From Mycolicibacterium poriferae (lineage in GTDB: Bacteria; Actinomycetota; Actinomycetes; Mycobacteriales; Mycobacteriaceae): a DNA stretch of 64,000 bases. The notes beneath the pieces are model-generated. The model was not told the origin of the DNA. It saw nothing but the letters and a program-made list of their open reading frames with translations, and ran no database searches. Both the position numbers and the translations under genes were made by a program. The stretch's first letter is position 1, and each line of letters begins with the position of its first letter. The DNA is taken from contig NZ_AP022570.1 in assembly GCF_010728325.1 (NCBI RefSeq), positions 3,782,001 to 3,846,000 on the forward strand. The letters are read 5' to 3'. Of the stretch, positions 1 to 10,386 are shown piece after piece.

Positions 1-43
1 GTCTGTCATGGCAGCGATTATCACCTGCGCTAGCGTGGACCCG

Positions 44-457
44 ATGGCGAAGGCAACGACACGGCTCACCAACGACGCGCTCGCATTCCTCACCGAGCGG
101 CATCTGGCGATGCTGACCACCCTGCGGTCGGACCAGTCGCCGCATGTGGTCGCGGTCGGCTTCACCTTCGATCCCAAGACCCACATCGCGCGTGTCATCA
201 CCACCGGTGGCTCGCAGAAGGCTGTCAACGCCGACCAGCGCGGGGTGGCCGTCCTGAGCCAGGTCGACGGCGCGCGCTGGCTCTCCCTGGAGGGCAAGGC
301 GACGGTCAACCCCGACATCGACGCCGTCCGTGACGCCGAGTTGCGCTACGCGCAGCGCTACCGCACGCCGCGGCCCAACCCCAAGCGGGTGGTGATCGAG
401 GTGCGGGTCGAGCGGGTGTTGGGTTCCTCGAGCCTGCTCGACCGCGGCGAAGACTGA
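44..457 (+). CDS. F420-dependent PPOX-fold reductase (Rv2074-like biliverdin reductase family)
   Basis: Small split-barrel flavin/deazaflavin oxidoreductase of 137 residues. It closely resembles M. tuberculosis Rv2074, which reduces biliverdin with reduced F420. Visible family features are TRLTNDAL at the N terminus, the strand segment [14 protein letters not shown], the TTGGSQKA cofactor-phosphate-binding segment and the C-terminal [14 protein letters not shown]. An ATG at 8 is in frame, but the start at 44 gives the family length and N terminus. It converges on pepE with a 7-base gap. The exact substrate is inferred from family only. Confidence 0.88.
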   Translation: MAKATTRLTNDALAFLTERHLAMLTTLRSDQSPHVVAVGFTFDPKTHIARVITTGGSQKAVNADQRGVAVLSQVDGARWLSLEGKATVNPDIDAVRDAELRYAQRYRTPRPNPKRVVIEVRVERVLGSSSLLDRGED

Positions 458-468
458 GCAGCGCTCAG
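454..468. terminator. Short inverted repeat spanning two convergent stop codons
   Basis: CTGAGC-AGC-GCTCAG, a perfect 6-bp stem with a 3-nt loop. It covers the stop codons of the reductase (+) and pepE (-). There is no T tract. A bidirectional terminator is possible, but the stem is short and could be chance. Confidence 0.3.
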
Positions 469-1640
469 GAGGCCGGCACGACCACCAAGTCGTGCGGGCG
501 ATTGTTCACCGACTGTGCTCCGTCGGCGGTGACGATGACGATGTCCTCGATGCGGGCGCCCCACTCGCCCGGAAAATAGATCCCCGGCTCCACCGAGAAC
601 GCCATGCCCTCCTGTAGTTCCAGTCGGTTGCCGGCCACGATGTAAGGCTCCTCGTGCACCGACAGGCCGATGCCGTGCCCGGTGCGATGGACGAACGCCT
701 CCCCCATCCCCTCGGCCGCCAGGACGTCGCGCGCGGCGGCGTCGATCTGCTCGGCGGTCACACCGGGGCGCACCGCGTCGACGGCGGCGCGCTGGGCCCG
801 CTGCAGCACCGCGTAGCGGCGGGCGATGTCGGGGTCGGGTTCGCCGATGCTGTAGGTGCGGGTCGAGTCGGAGTTGTAGCCCGGCTCGTAGGGACCCCCG
901 ATGTCGACGACCACGATGTCGCCGGAACGCAACTCGCGATCCGAGCACTCGTGATGCGGGTCGGCGCCGTGTGGGCCGGAGCCGACGATGATGAAGGCGA
1001 CCTCGGAATGCCCTTCGGCGACAATGGCTTCGGCGATGTCGGCGGCGACGTCGGCTTCGGTGCGCCCTGGCACCAGGAACTCCGGCACCCGCGCGTGAAC
1101 GCGATCGATCGCCTCGCCGGCCTTGCGCAGCGCCTCGACCTCGGCGGCGTCCTTGATCATCCGCAGTGTGCGCAGCACATCGGTGGCCAGCACGGGCACC
1201 ACGCCGAGCGTCTCGGCCATCGGCAGCAGATGCAGCGCGGGCATCGAGTCGGTGACCGCGACCGCGAGCGGCGCAGATTTCCCAGCGACCGCGAGCGGCG
1301 CAGACTTCCCCGCGACCGAGCTTCCCCCCAGCGCCGCAGCCACCAATGCGTAGGGGTCGTCGCCGTCGACCCAGTCGCGCAGCGCGATTCCCAGCTCACC
1401 GACCGCCGATTCCTTCATCGCGGCAAGCTCCAACCGGGGAACGATCATCGTCGGATCGCCGGCCGCAGGCACGACCAGGGCGGTGAGCCGCTCGAACGTC
1501 TGGGCCCGTGAGCCGACCAGATAGCGCAGATCGTAGCCGGGTGTGATGACCAGGCCGGCCAAGCCCGCCTCAGTGGTCGCGCGGGCCGCGGCGGCCAGCC
1601 GTTGTGCGTACACGTCGCTGCTGAAGCGGCTCGTCGTCAT
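465..1640 (-). CDS. pepE: M24-family Xaa-Pro dipeptidase/aminopeptidase PepE
   Basis: Metallopeptidase of 391 residues that removes or cleaves Xaa-Pro peptides in the cytoplasm. The creatinase-type C-terminal pita-bread domain shows the five metal ligands: Asp in VVVDIGG, Asp in NSDSTRTY, His in [11 protein letters not shown], Glu in FSVEPGIY and Glu in RIEDIVIV. The ORF stays open upstream to 2078, but the ATG at 1640 starts the family-like N terminus MTTSRF and leaves 40 bp to the divergent nuclease gene. The counterpart is Rv2089c (375 aa). The extra length is largely a 9-residue tandem duplication (residues about 109-126). Confidence 0.93.
   Translation of the reverse strand: MTTSRFSSDVYAQRLAAAARATTEAGLAGLVITPGYDLRYLVGSRAQTFERLTALVVPAAGDPTMIVPRLELAAMKESAVGELGIALRDWVDGDDPYALVAAALGGSSVAGKSAPLAVAGKSAPLAVAVTDSMPALHLLPMAETLGVVPVLATDVLRTLRMIKDAAEVEALRKAGEAIDRVHARVPEFLVPGRTEADVAADIAEAIVAEGHSEVAFIIVGSGPHGADPHHECSDRELRSGDIVVVDIGGPYEPGYNSDSTRTYSIGEPDPDIARRYAVLQRAQRAAVDAVRPGVTAEQIDAAARDVLAAEGMGEAFVHRTGHGIGLSVHEEPYIVAGNRLELQEGMAFSVEPGIYFPGEWGARIEDIVIVTADGAQSVNNRPHDLVVVPAS
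1261..1314. repeat. 27-bp in-frame tandem duplication inside pepE
   Basis: Two adjacent 27-bp units (1261-1287 and 1288-1314) differ at only two positions and encode AGKSAPLAV twice on the minus strand. The insert lies between the N-terminal and catalytic domains, so the frame and metal site are kept. Confidence 0.9.
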
Positions 1641-1680
1641 GCCTTCCAGGTTACGTTTCCCCCTACGGCAGGATGACACC

Positions 1681-2646
1681 ATGACTTCGACCGCCGGTCC
1701 CCTGCTGCTGCTCGACGGTGCCAGCATGTGGTTCCGCTCGTACTTCGGTGTGCCGTCCTCGATCACCGCACCCGACGGCAGGCCCGTCAACGCGCTGCGC
1801 GGCTTCCTCGACGCCGTCGCGACGCTGATCACCCGCGAACGCCCGCACCGGTTGGTCGTGTGCCGTGACGACGACTGGCGGCCACAGTGGCGGGTGGAGA
1901 AGATCCCGTCGTACAAGGCGCACCGCGTGGCGCAGGAGAGCACCGGCGAGGAACCCGATGCCGAGGAAGTGCCCGACGAGCTGACCCCGCAGGTCGACAT
2001 GATCTTCGAGATTCTGGACGCATTCGGCATCGCCACCGCCGGCGCCGCGCACTGCGAGGCCGACGACGTGCTGGGCACCCTGGCCGAACGGGAGCGGCGC
2101 GACCCCGTGGTGGTCGTCAGCGGCGACCGCGACCTTTTGCAGCTGGTGCGCGATGAGCCGGTGCCGGTACGGGTGCTCTACCTGGGACGCGGCCTGGCCA
2201 AGGCGATCACCTACGGTCCCCAGGAGGTCGCCGAAACCTATGGCGTGCCGGTCGACCGCGCCGGGCCCGCCTACGCCGAGTTGGCACTGCTGCGCGGCGA
2301 TCCGTCCGACGGGCTGCCGGGCGTTGCGGGCATCGGCGAGAAGACCGCCGCGACACTGCTGGCGCAGCACGGCTCACTCGACGCGATCATGGCCGCGGCG
2401 GCCGATCCGAAATCGTCGCTGTCGAAGGCACACCGCTCCAAGCTGCTGGGCTCGGTCGACTACATCGAGAACGCCACTCCCGTCGTGCGGGTCGCGACCG
2501 ACGCGAAAGTGACGTTCTCCACCGACTCCGACGCATTGCCCCTGGCCGCACGACGACCCGCCGACGTCGCCGAACTCGCCGAGCGCTTCGGCGTGTCGTC
2601 GTCGATCGGACGGCTGCAGAGCGCGCTGGACGCGCTACCGGGGTGA
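1681..2646 (+). CDS. 5'-3' exonuclease (Pol I N-terminal/FEN family)
   Basis: Stand-alone 5' nuclease of 321 residues, counterpart of Rv2090. Family motifs are [16 protein letters not shown] near the N terminus, [11 protein letters not shown], the acidic metal-binding cluster [21 protein letters not shown], and the helix-hairpin-helix segment [17 protein letters not shown]. It probably removes RNA primers or flaps during replication and repair. The start at 1681 was chosen over an upstream in-frame start at 1543 because it gives the family N terminus and does not overlap pepE. It is divergent from pepE. Confidence 0.9.
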   Translation: MTSTAGPLLLLDGASMWFRSYFGVPSSITAPDGRPVNALRGFLDAVATLITRERPHRLVVCRDDDWRPQWRVEKIPSYKAHRVAQESTGEEPDAEEVPDELTPQVDMIFEILDAFGIATAGAAHCEADDVLGTLAERERRDPVVVVSGDRDLLQLVRDEPVPVRVLYLGRGLAKAITYGPQEVAETYGVPVDRAGPAYAELALLRGDPSDGLPGVAGIGEKTAATLLAQHGSLDAIMAAAADPKSSLSKAHRSKLLGSVDYIENATPVVRVATDAKVTFSTDSDALPLAARRPADVAELAERFGVSSSIGRLQSALDALPG

Positions 2647-2650
2647 CCCG

Positions 2651-3442
2651 CTACCGGGGGCGACCGACTTCGTAGGTGCCGTCGTTGTCGGTGAACGTGA
2701 CCGTGACCTGACGTTTGGTTCCGTCGATGCTGACTTCGCAGGTGAACGTGTCGCCCTGGCGGACGGTCGGGTTCACGCCGTTGTTGCAGCTGACGTTACT
2801 GACGTTCTGGGCACCGTAGCCGTTGGTCTCGTCGGTCAGGATCTGCTGGACACCGGTCTGCGCGGAGTTGATGTCCAGCTTGGTGGTGACGAAGAAGCCC
2901 GGGGTCCAGAAGCCGAGCACCAGCACCACCGCGACCACGATCGCGACGAACACGCCGACTACACCGCCGATGACCGCCAGCGACCGCTTGGAACCGTCTT
3001 CCGAACCGGGTGCGGGATACCCGCCACCGGGATACTGCCCGTATTGGCCGGGCTGCTGACCGAATTGACCGGGTTGCTGGCCGTACTGGCCCGGCTGCTG
3101 CCCGTATCCGGGCGGCTGTCCGTACTGCTGGCCGTACGCACCGGGCTGCCCGTACTGGCCGGGCGGCGGGTAACCGCCCGAGTAGTCGGGCTGCTGCTGG
3201 CCGTACTGCTCGGCGCCGGGGTACTGCTGAGGCGGATACGCCGGGGGCTGCTGGTACTGCGGATACTGCTGCGGCGTGTAGGCCGGCGGCTGCCACTGCT
3301 CGGAACCGGGGGCCTGCTCCGAACCGCTCGGCGGCTGCCAGCCCTGGTTCGCGGGGGCCTCGCCGGTCGGCTGGTCAGCGCCCTGCTCGGGCTGCTGGCC
3401 CTGCCACGGCTGAGTGGGGTCAGATCCCTGCGGTCCGCTCAT
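2651..3442 (-). CDS. Pro/Gln/Tyr-rich DUF4333 membrane protein (Rv2091c-like)
   Basis: 263 residues. The N-terminal half is a low-complexity tail built from repeated YGQQPGQ-type units (roughly residues 25-150). One transmembrane segment follows ([21 protein letters not shown]), then an extracytoplasmic DUF4333-type domain with paired cysteines (VSCNNG, FTCEVS). Predicted topology is cytoplasmic tail, single anchor, outside domain. The start at 3442 (MSGPQGSD) gives the usual N terminus for this group. It ends 4 bp from the exonuclease stop. Function unknown. Confidence 0.85.
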   Translation of the reverse strand: MSGPQGSDPTQPWQGQQPEQGADQPTGEAPANQGWQPPSGSEQAPGSEQWQPPAYTPQQYPQYQQPPAYPPQQYPGAEQYGQQQPDYSGGYPPPGQYGQPGAYGQQYGQPPGYGQQPGQYGQQPGQFGQQPGQYGQYPGGGYPAPGSEDGSKRSLAVIGGVVGVFVAIVVAVVLVLGFWTPGFFVTTKLDINSAQTGVQQILTDETNGYGAQNVSNVSCNNGVNPTVRQGDTFTCEVSIDGTKRQVTVTFTDNDGTYEVGRPR

Positions 3443-3499
3443 GTCTCTCCTCGGTCCTCCCGGCGATGTGCTGTCGGTACGGCTTGCCGGCACCCCACC

Positions 3500-6343
3500 C
3501 TACCCGGCGTCAACAGCTACGACGCCGCGCCGAACGTCGTTGATCGCGCGTTTCGCGGTGGCCCGCAGCGCGGGCGAGGGTGCCGCGTTGCGGACCTGAT
3601 CGGCCAAGTCCAGTACCTGTCGGCACCATCTCACGAAATCGCCCGCCGGCATGGATGTCCCGCTCCCCGCCGTGTCGCTGGCGGCGAGCGTGGCGGCCAG
3701 GTCGCCGGTGCTGGCCCAGCGGTAGACGGCGCTGACGAAACCGTCGTCGGGTTCGCGACTCTGGGGCAGGCGGTGACGTTGTTCATCGGTGCGCAGTTCG
3801 GACCACAGCTGTCTGGTCTGGTTCAGCGCTCGGCGCAGCGCGCTGGTCGGGATGTCTGCACCGTCGGGCGCGCTGTAGGCGTCGCGTCGGGATTCGTAGA
3901 GCACCGACGACAGTGCGGCGGCCAGTTCGGCGGCGTCGAGCCCCTCCCACACCCCGGCGCGCAGGCACTCGGCGACGAGCAGATCACTCTCGCTGTAGAT
4001 CCGGGCCAGCAGTCGCCCGTCGTCGGTGACCGCAGGAGGGGCGGCAGCAGAGGCAGGGACTTCGGCGGCTTCCTGACCTCCCGGTTGACCAGGGTGTCCA
4101 TGGTCTCTGGGAGCTTCGGTGATGTAACCGCGCTCGGTGAGCAACACCACGATGCGGTCGAAGGTGTTGGCGAGTGAGTTGGTGGCCGCCGCGATCTTGG
4201 TACGCAGTTGCTCGTTGTCCCGCTCGATGCGCAGATACCGTTCGGCGAGGCGGGCTTTGTCCTCACGGTCGGGCATGCTGTGTGCCCGGTGCGCCCGCAT
4301 GCGGTCGCGCAGTGCGGCCAGCTCGGGGTCGATGTCGGGCTCGGCGGAGGACCCGCCCCGGTGCCGCGAAGACGGACGTTGCAGGCCGGCCGCGGCCGAT
4401 CGCAGCGCCGCAGCCAGATCCCGGCGCGCCTTGGGATTGCGGTGCTCGACGCGTTTGGGAAGTGTCATGGTGCCCAGCGGTTTTCCACCTCCGGGGTAGT
4501 CCGCCGACGAGATACGACCGGCCCAGCGGTGCTCGGTCAGCACCAGCGGGCGGGGGTCGTCGCCTTCTCGGGCACGCTCGAGGACCACCGCCACCCCGAT
4601 GCGGCGCCCGTGCGTGATCGCGATGATGTCGCCGCGGCGCAGCGCGGTCAGCGCGTCGTTGGCGGCCTGCCGGCGCTGCAGACGCGACGCGCGCGACTGC
4701 GCCCGCTCGCGCGCTGTGATCTGTGCGCGGAGCCGCACGTAATCCAGGATCGCCGAGTCGGTGCCGCCGAGCTGGGCGGCCAGATCGGCCATCATGCGCT
4801 CGCCACGCTGCAGCCCGCGAACCACCGACACCACCGACCGATCGGCCTGGTACTGCGCAAACGACCGCTCCAGCAGCTCGTGGGCCTGCTCGGGGCCCAT
4901 CTGGTTCACCAGGTTGATCGTCATGTTGTAGGTGGGGGCGAAGGAGCTGCGCAGCGGGAACGTCCGTGTCGAGGCCAGCCCGGCGACCTCGGCGGGGTCG
5001 GCGGCGCTGTCGTTGGGGTTCCACAGCACGACCGCGTGTCCCTCGACGTCGATGCCGCGTCGGCCGGCTCGACCGGTCAGCTGGGTGTACTCCCCCGGTG
5101 TCAGCGGCAGGTGCTGTTCGCCGTTGTACTTCACCAGCCTCTCGAGCACGACCGTGCGGGCCGGCATGTTGATGCCCAGCGCCAGCGTCTCGGTGGCGAA
5201 CACCGCCTTCACCAGGCCGGCGGTGAACAGCTCCTCGACCGTGTGGCGGAACGTCGGCAACATCCCGGCGTGGTGCGCGGCCAGGCCGCGCAGCAGGCCT
5301 TCGCGCCACTGGTGGAAATCGAGCACCACCAGGTCGGCGTCGTTGAGGTCTGCGGTGCGCCGATCGACGATCTCGGCGATCCGTTTGCGCTCGTCGTCGG
5401 TGGTCAGCCGCAGCGGCGACCGCAGGCACTGCTTGACCGCGGCGTCGCAGCCCACCCGGGAGAAGATGAACGTGATGGCCGGCAGCAGACCCGCCTCGTC
5501 GAGCACCCCGATCACCTCGGGACGACTCGGCACCCGGTACAGGCCGGGCCGCCCCGGTCGCCCACGTCCGCGGGGCTGCCAGTCGGCCAGCCGTTCGGCT
5601 TCACGCCGGTGGGCGATGTGGCGCAACAGCTCCGGGTCGACCAGCAGGTCACGCCCGCCCTTCGCCGCCGTGGCGGCGCGGTAGTCGAACAGGTCGAGCA
5701 AGCGTCGCCCGACCATCACGTGCTGCCACAACGGCACCGGGCGGTGCTCGTCGACGACGACGGTGGTGTCTCCGCGCACCGTCTGGATCCAGCCGCCGAA
5801 CTCCTCGGCGTTGCTGACTGTCGCCGACAGGCTGACCAGGCGCACGTCGTCGGGCAGGTGCAGGATGACCTCCTCCCACACCGCGCCGCGCATGCGGTCG
5901 GCCAGGAAGTGCACCTCGTCCATCACCACGTGTGAAAGCCCTTGCAGCGCCGGGGAGTCGGCGTAGAGCATGTTGCGCAGCACTTCGGTGGTCATCACCA
6001 CGACGTCGGCGTCACCGTTGATGGCCTGATCTCCGGTGAGCAGGCCGATGCGCTGAGGGCCGTATCGGCGCACCAGATCGCTGTGCTTCTGGTTGCTCAG
6101 CGCCTTGATCGGTGTGGTGTAGAAGCATTTGCGCCCGGCGGCCAGCGCCAGATGCACCGCGAACTCTCCGACCACGGTCTTGCCTGCACCGGTCGGCGCG
6201 CACACCAACACCCCGTGCCCCTGAGCCAGCGCCTCACAGGCGCGCCGTTGAAACGGGTCCAGCGCGAACGGCAGCTGCGCGGTGAAGTCGGCGAGATCGG
6301 CAGGTCCCTCGCCGGTGTCAGGTCGCTTGATCATCGAAGTCAT
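3500..6343 (-). CDS. helY: Ski2-like superfamily 2 helicase HelY
   Basis: ATP-dependent DExH helicase of 947 residues (M. tuberculosis HelY is 906). Motif I is APTGAGKT, motif II is DEVH in [11 protein letters not shown], motif III is SLSAT, and motif VI is [18 protein letters not shown]-type helical C-terminal domain ends in [10 protein letters not shown]. By family it acts in RNA or DNA unwinding; the substrate is unknown. The start overlaps the end of tatC by 26 bp; an ATG at 6334 is an alternative start. The same-strand overlap suggests translational coupling with tatAC. Confidence 0.95.
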   Translation of the reverse strand: MTSMIKRPDTGEGPADLADFTAQLPFALDPFQRRACEALAQGHGVLVCAPTGAGKTVVGEFAVHLALAAGRKCFYTTPIKALSNQKHSDLVRRYGPQRIGLLTGDQAINGDADVVVMTTEVLRNMLYADSPALQGLSHVVMDEVHFLADRMRGAVWEEVILHLPDDVRLVSLSATVSNAEEFGGWIQTVRGDTTVVVDEHRPVPLWQHVMVGRRLLDLFDYRAATAAKGGRDLLVDPELLRHIAHRREAERLADWQPRGRGRPGRPGLYRVPSRPEVIGVLDEAGLLPAITFIFSRVGCDAAVKQCLRSPLRLTTDDERKRIAEIVDRRTADLNDADLVVLDFHQWREGLLRGLAAHHAGMLPTFRHTVEELFTAGLVKAVFATETLALGINMPARTVVLERLVKYNGEQHLPLTPGEYTQLTGRAGRRGIDVEGHAVVLWNPNDSAADPAEVAGLASTRTFPLRSSFAPTYNMTINLVNQMGPEQAHELLERSFAQYQADRSVVSVVRGLQRGERMMADLAAQLGGTDSAILDYVRLRAQITARERAQSRASRLQRRQAANDALTALRRGDIIAITHGRRIGVAVVLERAREGDDPRPLVLTEHRWAGRISSADYPGGGKPLGTMTLPKRVEHRNPKARRDLAAALRSAAAGLQRPSSRHRGGSSAEPDIDPELAALRDRMRAHRAHSMPDREDKARLAERYLRIERDNEQLRTKIAAATNSLANTFDRIVVLLTERGYITEAPRDHGHPGQPGGQEAAEVPASAAAPPAVTDDGRLLARIYSESDLLVAECLRAGVWEGLDAAELAAALSSVLYESRRDAYSAPDGADIPTSALRRALNQTRQLWSELRTDEQRHRLPQSREPDDGFVSAVYRWASTGDLAATLAASDTAGSGTSMPAGDFVRWCRQVLDLADQVRNAAPSPALRATAKRAINDVRRGVVAVDAG

Positions 6344-7277
6344 CGACCACGAGTCGCGACGGTGTGGACACGGCCGACGGTGCTTCGATCGTCTCCGCCG
6401 TGCCGATCGGAGCCGCTTCGTCGTCGGGTACCGCCTGCACCGCGGCGCGCTTCGCCTTGCGTCTGTCGCTGAAGCGCGCGACCTGGATCGCCACCTCCAG
6501 CAGCAGCGTCAGTGCCAGTGCCAGTGCGAGCATGGAGAACGGGTCCGAGCCGGGGGTGAAGAACGCGGCGAAGACGAACAGGCCCATGATCAGGCCGCGC
6601 CGCCACGCCTTGAGTCGCTCGTAGGGCAGCACCCCCACGAGGTTGAGCATGATGATCAGCAACGGGAACTCGAAGCTGAAGCCGAACACCAGCAGCAGGT
6701 TGATCAAGAAGCCGAAGTACTGGTCACCCGACAGCGCGGTGACCTGCACGTCGCTGCCGACGGTCAGCAGGAAGCCGAGCGCGGTGGCCAGCACCGTGTA
6801 CGCCAGCACTGCGCCCGCCATGAACAGCGCGGCACCGACGGCGACGAAGACGACCGCGAACCGCCGCTCCTTGGCGTACAACCCCGGGGTGATGAACGCC
6901 CACAGCTGGTAGAGCCACACCGGACAGGCCAGCACGATGCCCGCGGTCAGACCGACCTTCAGCCGCAGCATGAACTGGTCGAACGGGGACGTGGCGAGCA
7001 GTCGGCAGGCGCCGTCGGAGGTGATGTCGGCGCGCGCGGAGTCGGGCAGTTCGCAGTACGGGCCACGTAGCCAGTCGCCGAGGCTCGGCATTCCGAAGAC
7101 GCCGTGGCTGTACCAGAGGAAGCCCAGAATGGTCGTCACGACCACGGCGAACACCGAGATCAGAAGTCGGCCGCGCAGTTCGGTGAGGTGCTCGACCAGC
7201 GACATGGTGCCGTCGGGGTTGACCCGGGACCGGCGCCGCCGCGGGTCGATCTTCTTGAAAACTCCAGGTATCTGCAC
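6318..7277 (-). CDS. tatC: Sec-independent protein translocase subunit TatC
   Basis: 319-residue integral membrane protein of the twin-arginine translocon, which recognises RR signal peptides and exports folded proteins with TatA/TatB. It shows the conserved N-terminal [14 protein letters not shown], six predicted transmembrane segments, the first periplasmic loop, and [23 protein letters not shown]. The C-terminal tail after residue about 265 is long, Ala/Arg-rich and cytoplasmic, as in mycobacteria. It lies downstream of tatA with a strong hairpin in the gap, and its end overlaps helY. Confidence 0.95.
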   Translation of the reverse strand: MQIPGVFKKIDPRRRRSRVNPDGTMSLVEHLTELRGRLLISVFAVVVTTILGFLWYSHGVFGMPSLGDWLRGPYCELPDSARADITSDGACRLLATSPFDQFMLRLKVGLTAGIVLACPVWLYQLWAFITPGLYAKERRFAVVFVAVGAALFMAGAVLAYTVLATALGFLLTVGSDVQVTALSGDQYFGFLINLLLVFGFSFEFPLLIIMLNLVGVLPYERLKAWRRGLIMGLFVFAAFFTPGSDPFSMLALALALTLLLEVAIQVARFSDRRKAKRAAVQAVPDDEAAPIGTAETIEAPSAVSTPSRLVVDDFDDQAT

Positions 7278-7319
7278 GGCTGCCTAGATGGTGCTCAGGC
7301 GCTCCGCACGAGACGTGAA

Positions 7320-7352
7320 CTCACCCCGCGGGCACACTGGCCGCGGGGTGAG
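7320..7352. terminator. Perfect 12-bp inverted repeat between tatA and tatC
   Basis: CTCACCCCGCGG (7320-7331), a 9-nt loop, and the exact complement CCGCGGGGTGAG (7341-7352), starting 11 bp after the tatA stop on the minus strand. There is no T run, as is common for mycobacterial terminator candidates. It could be a partial terminator or attenuator that lowers tatC/helY transcription relative to tatA, or an mRNA processing/stabilising stem. Confidence 0.6.
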
Positions 7353-7362
7353 AGTCGACCCG

Positions 7363-7635
7363 TCAGGCTGAGCGCTTGTCCGACGACGACTCGGTGGACG
7401 CCTGCGTGGCGCCGCCGGGCATGTCGCCGGCGTCCGAGACCCGCTCCGACGTGATCTGCGTCGGCTGATCCGACTTGGCCGCCTGGGAGTCCGACTGCAT
7501 CTCCTTGATCTCGGATTTGAAGATGCGCATCGACTTACCCAGCGACCGCGCCGCGTCCGGGAGCTTCTTGGCACCGAACAGCAACACGAACACGGCGATC
7601 ACGATGACCCAGTGCCAGGGTTGCAAACCACCCAA
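7363..7635 (-). CDS. tatA: Twin-arginine translocase subunit TatA
   Basis: 90 residues. An N-terminal membrane helix ([20 protein letters not shown]) is followed by the amphipathic helix containing [23 protein letters not shown], then a Ser/Thr/Gln-rich soluble tail. The FG-x-x-KLP hinge is intact. It forms the oligomeric pore component of the Tat system with TatC. It lies 30 bp downstream of pafC, so pafB-pafC-tatA-tatC-helY form one directon. Confidence 0.95.
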   Translation of the reverse strand: MGGLQPWHWVIVIAVFVLLFGAKKLPDAARSLGKSMRIFKSEIKEMQSDSQAAKSDQPTQITSERVSDAGDMPGGATQASTESSSDKRSA

Positions 7636-7665
7636 TTTGGTTACCTCCAGACGTCTGCGCCGAGT

Positions 7666-8652
7666 CTACTCGCCAGCGGCCGGCACGCCGACCCGATAGG
7701 CGTCCAGAGCTGCCGCGGCCGCGTCCCGGACCCGTTCGGCCAGCTGAGGCGGGTCGAGCACCTGCACCGCCGAGCCGAAGCCGAGCACGAACCGCGCCAT
7801 CCACTGGTCGGCGGCGTAGGTCATCGCGGCCTCGCACGATCCGTCGTCGAATTCCCGCAGCACCCGCAGCGGGTAGTAGTCGAACATCCACGACGCCGAC
7901 CGCTCCACGCGCAGCGTGGCGACGGGCAACGTCGGATCGGCGGTGTCCGGGTCGAACAGCGACGTGTCGGGGCCCTCCTGCACGGCGGGGGGTGGCGGAA
8001 CGGCCGGCTCGTCGAGCACCCGAGCGTCGACGATGCGGTCGAACCGGAACAGCCGGACACCCTCGGCCGACCGGCACCAGGCCTCGAGATAGCTGTGGTC
8101 ACCGACCAGCACCACCCGGATCGGGTCGACGACCCGGCTGGAGAGCATGTCGTGTGAGGCGGAGTAGTACTCGAGCGCCAGCGCCCGGTCGGCGCGAACC
8201 GCGGTACGCACCGCGGCGGCGGCGTCGCTCTCCACCGGTGCGGGCTCGTCGACGGCGGCCCCGTCCTGTCCGTGGCCGGCGCGACCGGCCGCGGACTCGA
8301 TCTTGGCGATCGCGCTGCGGGCGGCCTCCGGGTCGACCATGCCGGGCACGTCGACCAGCGCGCGCAGGGCCACCAGCACACCGGTCGCCTCAGGTGAGGT
8401 CAGCCGCAGCGGGTGGTCGATGCCTGCGGTGAAGGTGACCTCGATGGTGTCGCCGGAGAACTCGAAGTCGATCAGGTCGCCCGGTCCGTAGCCGGGCAGC
8501 CCGCACATCCACAGCTGGTTGAGGTCCTCGCGGAGCTGGCTGACGCTGACACCGAGGTCGGTGGCCGCCTCGGTGTAGGTGATCCGCGGGTTGGCCTGGA
8601 AGTAGGGCACCATGTTCAGCAGCCGCACCAGCCGCGCCGAGGTCGCCGTCAT
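7666..8652 (-). CDS. pafC: WYL-domain transcriptional activator PafC
   Basis: 328 residues. An N-terminal winged-helix segment (residues about 1-60, TYTEAATDLGVSVSQLREDL) is followed by a WYL domain (VVDPIRVVLVGDHSYLEAWCR...VRLFRFDRI) and a WCX-like C-terminal region. PafB and PafC act together as the activator of the RecA-independent DNA damage response in mycobacteria. The ATG overlaps the pafB stop by 4 bp (ATGA), which points to coupled translation of the heterodimer. Confidence 0.94.
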   Translation of the reverse strand: MTATSARLVRLLNMVPYFQANPRITYTEAATDLGVSVSQLREDLNQLWMCGLPGYGPGDLIDFEFSGDTIEVTFTAGIDHPLRLTSPEATGVLVALRALVDVPGMVDPEAARSAIAKIESAAGRAGHGQDGAAVDEPAPVESDAAAAVRTAVRADRALALEYYSASHDMLSSRVVDPIRVVLVGDHSYLEAWCRSAEGVRLFRFDRIVDARVLDEPAVPPPPAVQEGPDTSLFDPDTADPTLPVATLRVERSASWMFDYYPLRVLREFDDGSCEAAMTYAADQWMARFVLGFGSAVQVLDPPQLAERVRDAAAAALDAYRVGVPAAGE

Positions 8653-9653
8653 GCGCTGACCTCGCGATCGGTGTCGGCGTGCGCCCGCAGCCGGGCCAGC
8701 ACGTCCTCACGGAGCGTCGCAGGCTCGAGCGCCACCGCGTCGGCACCGTAGCTGGCCACCTCGCGGGCCAACCGGTCGAACATCCCGATCTCGAGGGTGA
8801 TCTCGTCACCGGCTCGTCCGCCCAGGGTTCTGGGCCCGAGCAGCGTGCCCTGTCTGCGTAGTGCTGTCGCGCGACCCTCGGCCACCCATACGCGCGCCTC
8901 CCCCGTGCTCGGCCAGTCCCCGACCACCCGTGCCACGAGTTCGCGCAGGTTCACGTCCGCGGGCGGGTGCACCGAGCCGGGTGCCCCGACCGCGGTGATC
9001 TCCGCGCCGATGCGCGAGAGCCGGAAGGTACGCACCGCCTCGCGGTCCCGGTCGTGCCCGACGAGGTACCACCGGCCCCGATGGGTGACCACACCCCACG
9101 GTTCGACCGTGCGGGTCACATACGGCTCGCTGCGTGCGGCGCGGTGGGGAAACTGCACGGCCTGACCGGAGTCGACGGCGGCCAGCAGGATGCCCAGCAC
9201 CTCCTCGGAGCCGCGCAGCCCGGGCAGCGCGGCCGTGGAGGTGATCGCGATGTCGTCCTCGACGGAATCGATATCGGCACCGGCGGCCCGGAGCTTCAAC
9301 AACGCACCCTGGGTGGCGGTGATCAGCTCCGGGGATTCCCACAGCCGGGTCGCCACCGCGACAGCGGCGGCCTCGTCGGCGGTCAGATCTACCGCGGGCA
9401 GGGCGTACGCGTCGCGGTTGATCCGATAGCCCTCCGTGGGGTCGGTCGAGGACACCCGCCCGGTCTCCAGCGGAATGCCCAGGTCACGTAGTTCGTTCTT
9501 GTCGCGTTCGAACATCCGTGAGAAGGCCTCGTCGCTGCCGTCACCGGAGTATCCGAGCACGGTCTCGCGGATCCGGTCGGCGGTGATGAAGGTGCGCGCC
9601 GACAACAGCGCGATGACGAGATTCATCAACCGTTCGACTTTGGAGATCCCCAC
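8649..9653 (-). CDS. pafB: WYL-domain transcriptional activator PafB
   Basis: 334 residues, start GTG. An N-terminal winged HTH (residues about 1-60, KVERLMNLVIALLSARTFIT) is followed by a WYL domain (VEPWGVVTHRGRWYLVGHDRDREAVRTFRLSRI) and a C-terminal WCX domain. It is the partner of PafC in the DNA damage regulator. The gene heads the pafB-pafC-tatA-tatC-helY directon. Upstream lie three hairpin repeats (9694-9758) instead of a direct link to pafA. Confidence 0.94.
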   Translation of the reverse strand: MGISKVERLMNLVIALLSARTFITADRIRETVLGYSGDGSDEAFSRMFERDKNELRDLGIPLETGRVSSTDPTEGYRINRDAYALPAVDLTADEAAAVAVATRLWESPELITATQGALLKLRAAGADIDSVEDDIAITSTAALPGLRGSEEVLGILLAAVDSGQAVQFPHRAARSEPYVTRTVEPWGVVTHRGRWYLVGHDRDREAVRTFRLSRIGAEITAVGAPGSVHPPADVNLRELVARVVGDWPSTGEARVWVAEGRATALRRQGTLLGPRTLGGRAGDEITLEIGMFDRLAREVASYGADAVALEPATLREDVLARLRAHADTDREVSA

Positions 9654-9693
9654 GCCCTAGAGCTTAAGGCGCGGCGGGGTTGCCACCTGACGG

Positions 9694-9758
9694 CACGGCG
9701 GCGAGCCGCCAAAAGATCACGGCGGCGAGCCGCCTAGAACCCACGGCGGCGAGCCGCC
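9694..9758. repeat. Three hairpin-forming repeats at 24-bp spacing
   Basis: CACGGCGGCGAGCCGCC occurs exactly at 9694-9710, 9718-9734 and 9742-9758. Each copy contains GGCGGC...GCCGCC and can fold into a small hairpin. The array lies between the divergent starts of pafB (9653) and the methyltransferase (9796). The spacers are only 7 bp, so this is not a CRISPR. Confidence 0.9.
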
Positions 9759-9795
9759 CGTGATCCGGCGCGGCGGGCCTGACAGGATCGGCGCC

Positions 9796-10386
9796 ATGGG
9801 AACCCGGTGGCAGAGCTCCGACGCCCCGCGCGGGCAGGATTACGACGCCCGCTGGGAACGGCTGGCCGCCAGCGGCGTCGGCGTGCACGGTGAAGCCGAC
9901 CTGATCGAGTCGCTGCTGAGCGAGACAGGCGGCTCGACCGTTCTCGACGCGGGATGCGGCACCGGACGGGTCGCCATCGAACTGGCTGCCCGCGGATGCG
10001 CGGTGGTGGGGCTCGACGCCGACCCGGCGATGCTGGCGGCCGCCCGGTCCAAGGCACCCGATCTGCGCTGGATCGAGGCCGACCTCGTCGACACCGGCGC
10101 TCACCTCGGCGAGGCGTTCGACCTGGTCGCGCTGCCCGGCAACGTGATGATCTTCCTCGACCGCGGCACCGAGCCCGACGTCGTCGACCAGCTGGCGGCG
10201 CGCCTGCGGCCCGGGGGTCTACTGGTCGCCGGATTCCAGCTGCAGACCGGTCGGCTGACACTCGATCGCTACGACGAGATCACCGCTGCGGCGGGCCTGC
10301 AGCTGGTCGACCGATGGGCCACGTGGGACCGGGAGCCGTTTCACGGCGGCGACTATGCGGTTTCGGTGCACCGCCGCCCGGCGTGA
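9796..10386 (+). CDS. Class I SAM-dependent methyltransferase
   Basis: 196 residues. The SAM-binding motif I is VLDAGCGTGRVAIELAARG (about residues 50-68), followed by the acidic VVGLDADPAML and the post-motif RLRPGGLLVAGFQL. No substrate-specific domain is visible, so the substrate is unknown. The start at 9796 (MGTRWQSS) was preferred to 9760, which lies at the end of the upstream repeats. It ends directly against the pafA stop, convergent with no gap. Confidence 0.85.
   Translation: MGTRWQSSDAPRGQDYDARWERLAASGVGVHGEADLIESLLSETGGSTVLDAGCGTGRVAIELAARGCAVVGLDADPAMLAAARSKAPDLRWIEADLVDTGAHLGEAFDLVALPGNVMIFLDRGTEPDVVDQLAARLRPGGLLVAGFQLQTGRLTLDRYDEITAAAGLQLVDRWATWDREPFHGGDYAVSVHRRPA

Noticed and set aside
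9694..9758. CRISPR array
   Set aside because: Only 7-bp spacers of related sequence and three copies; no cas genes.
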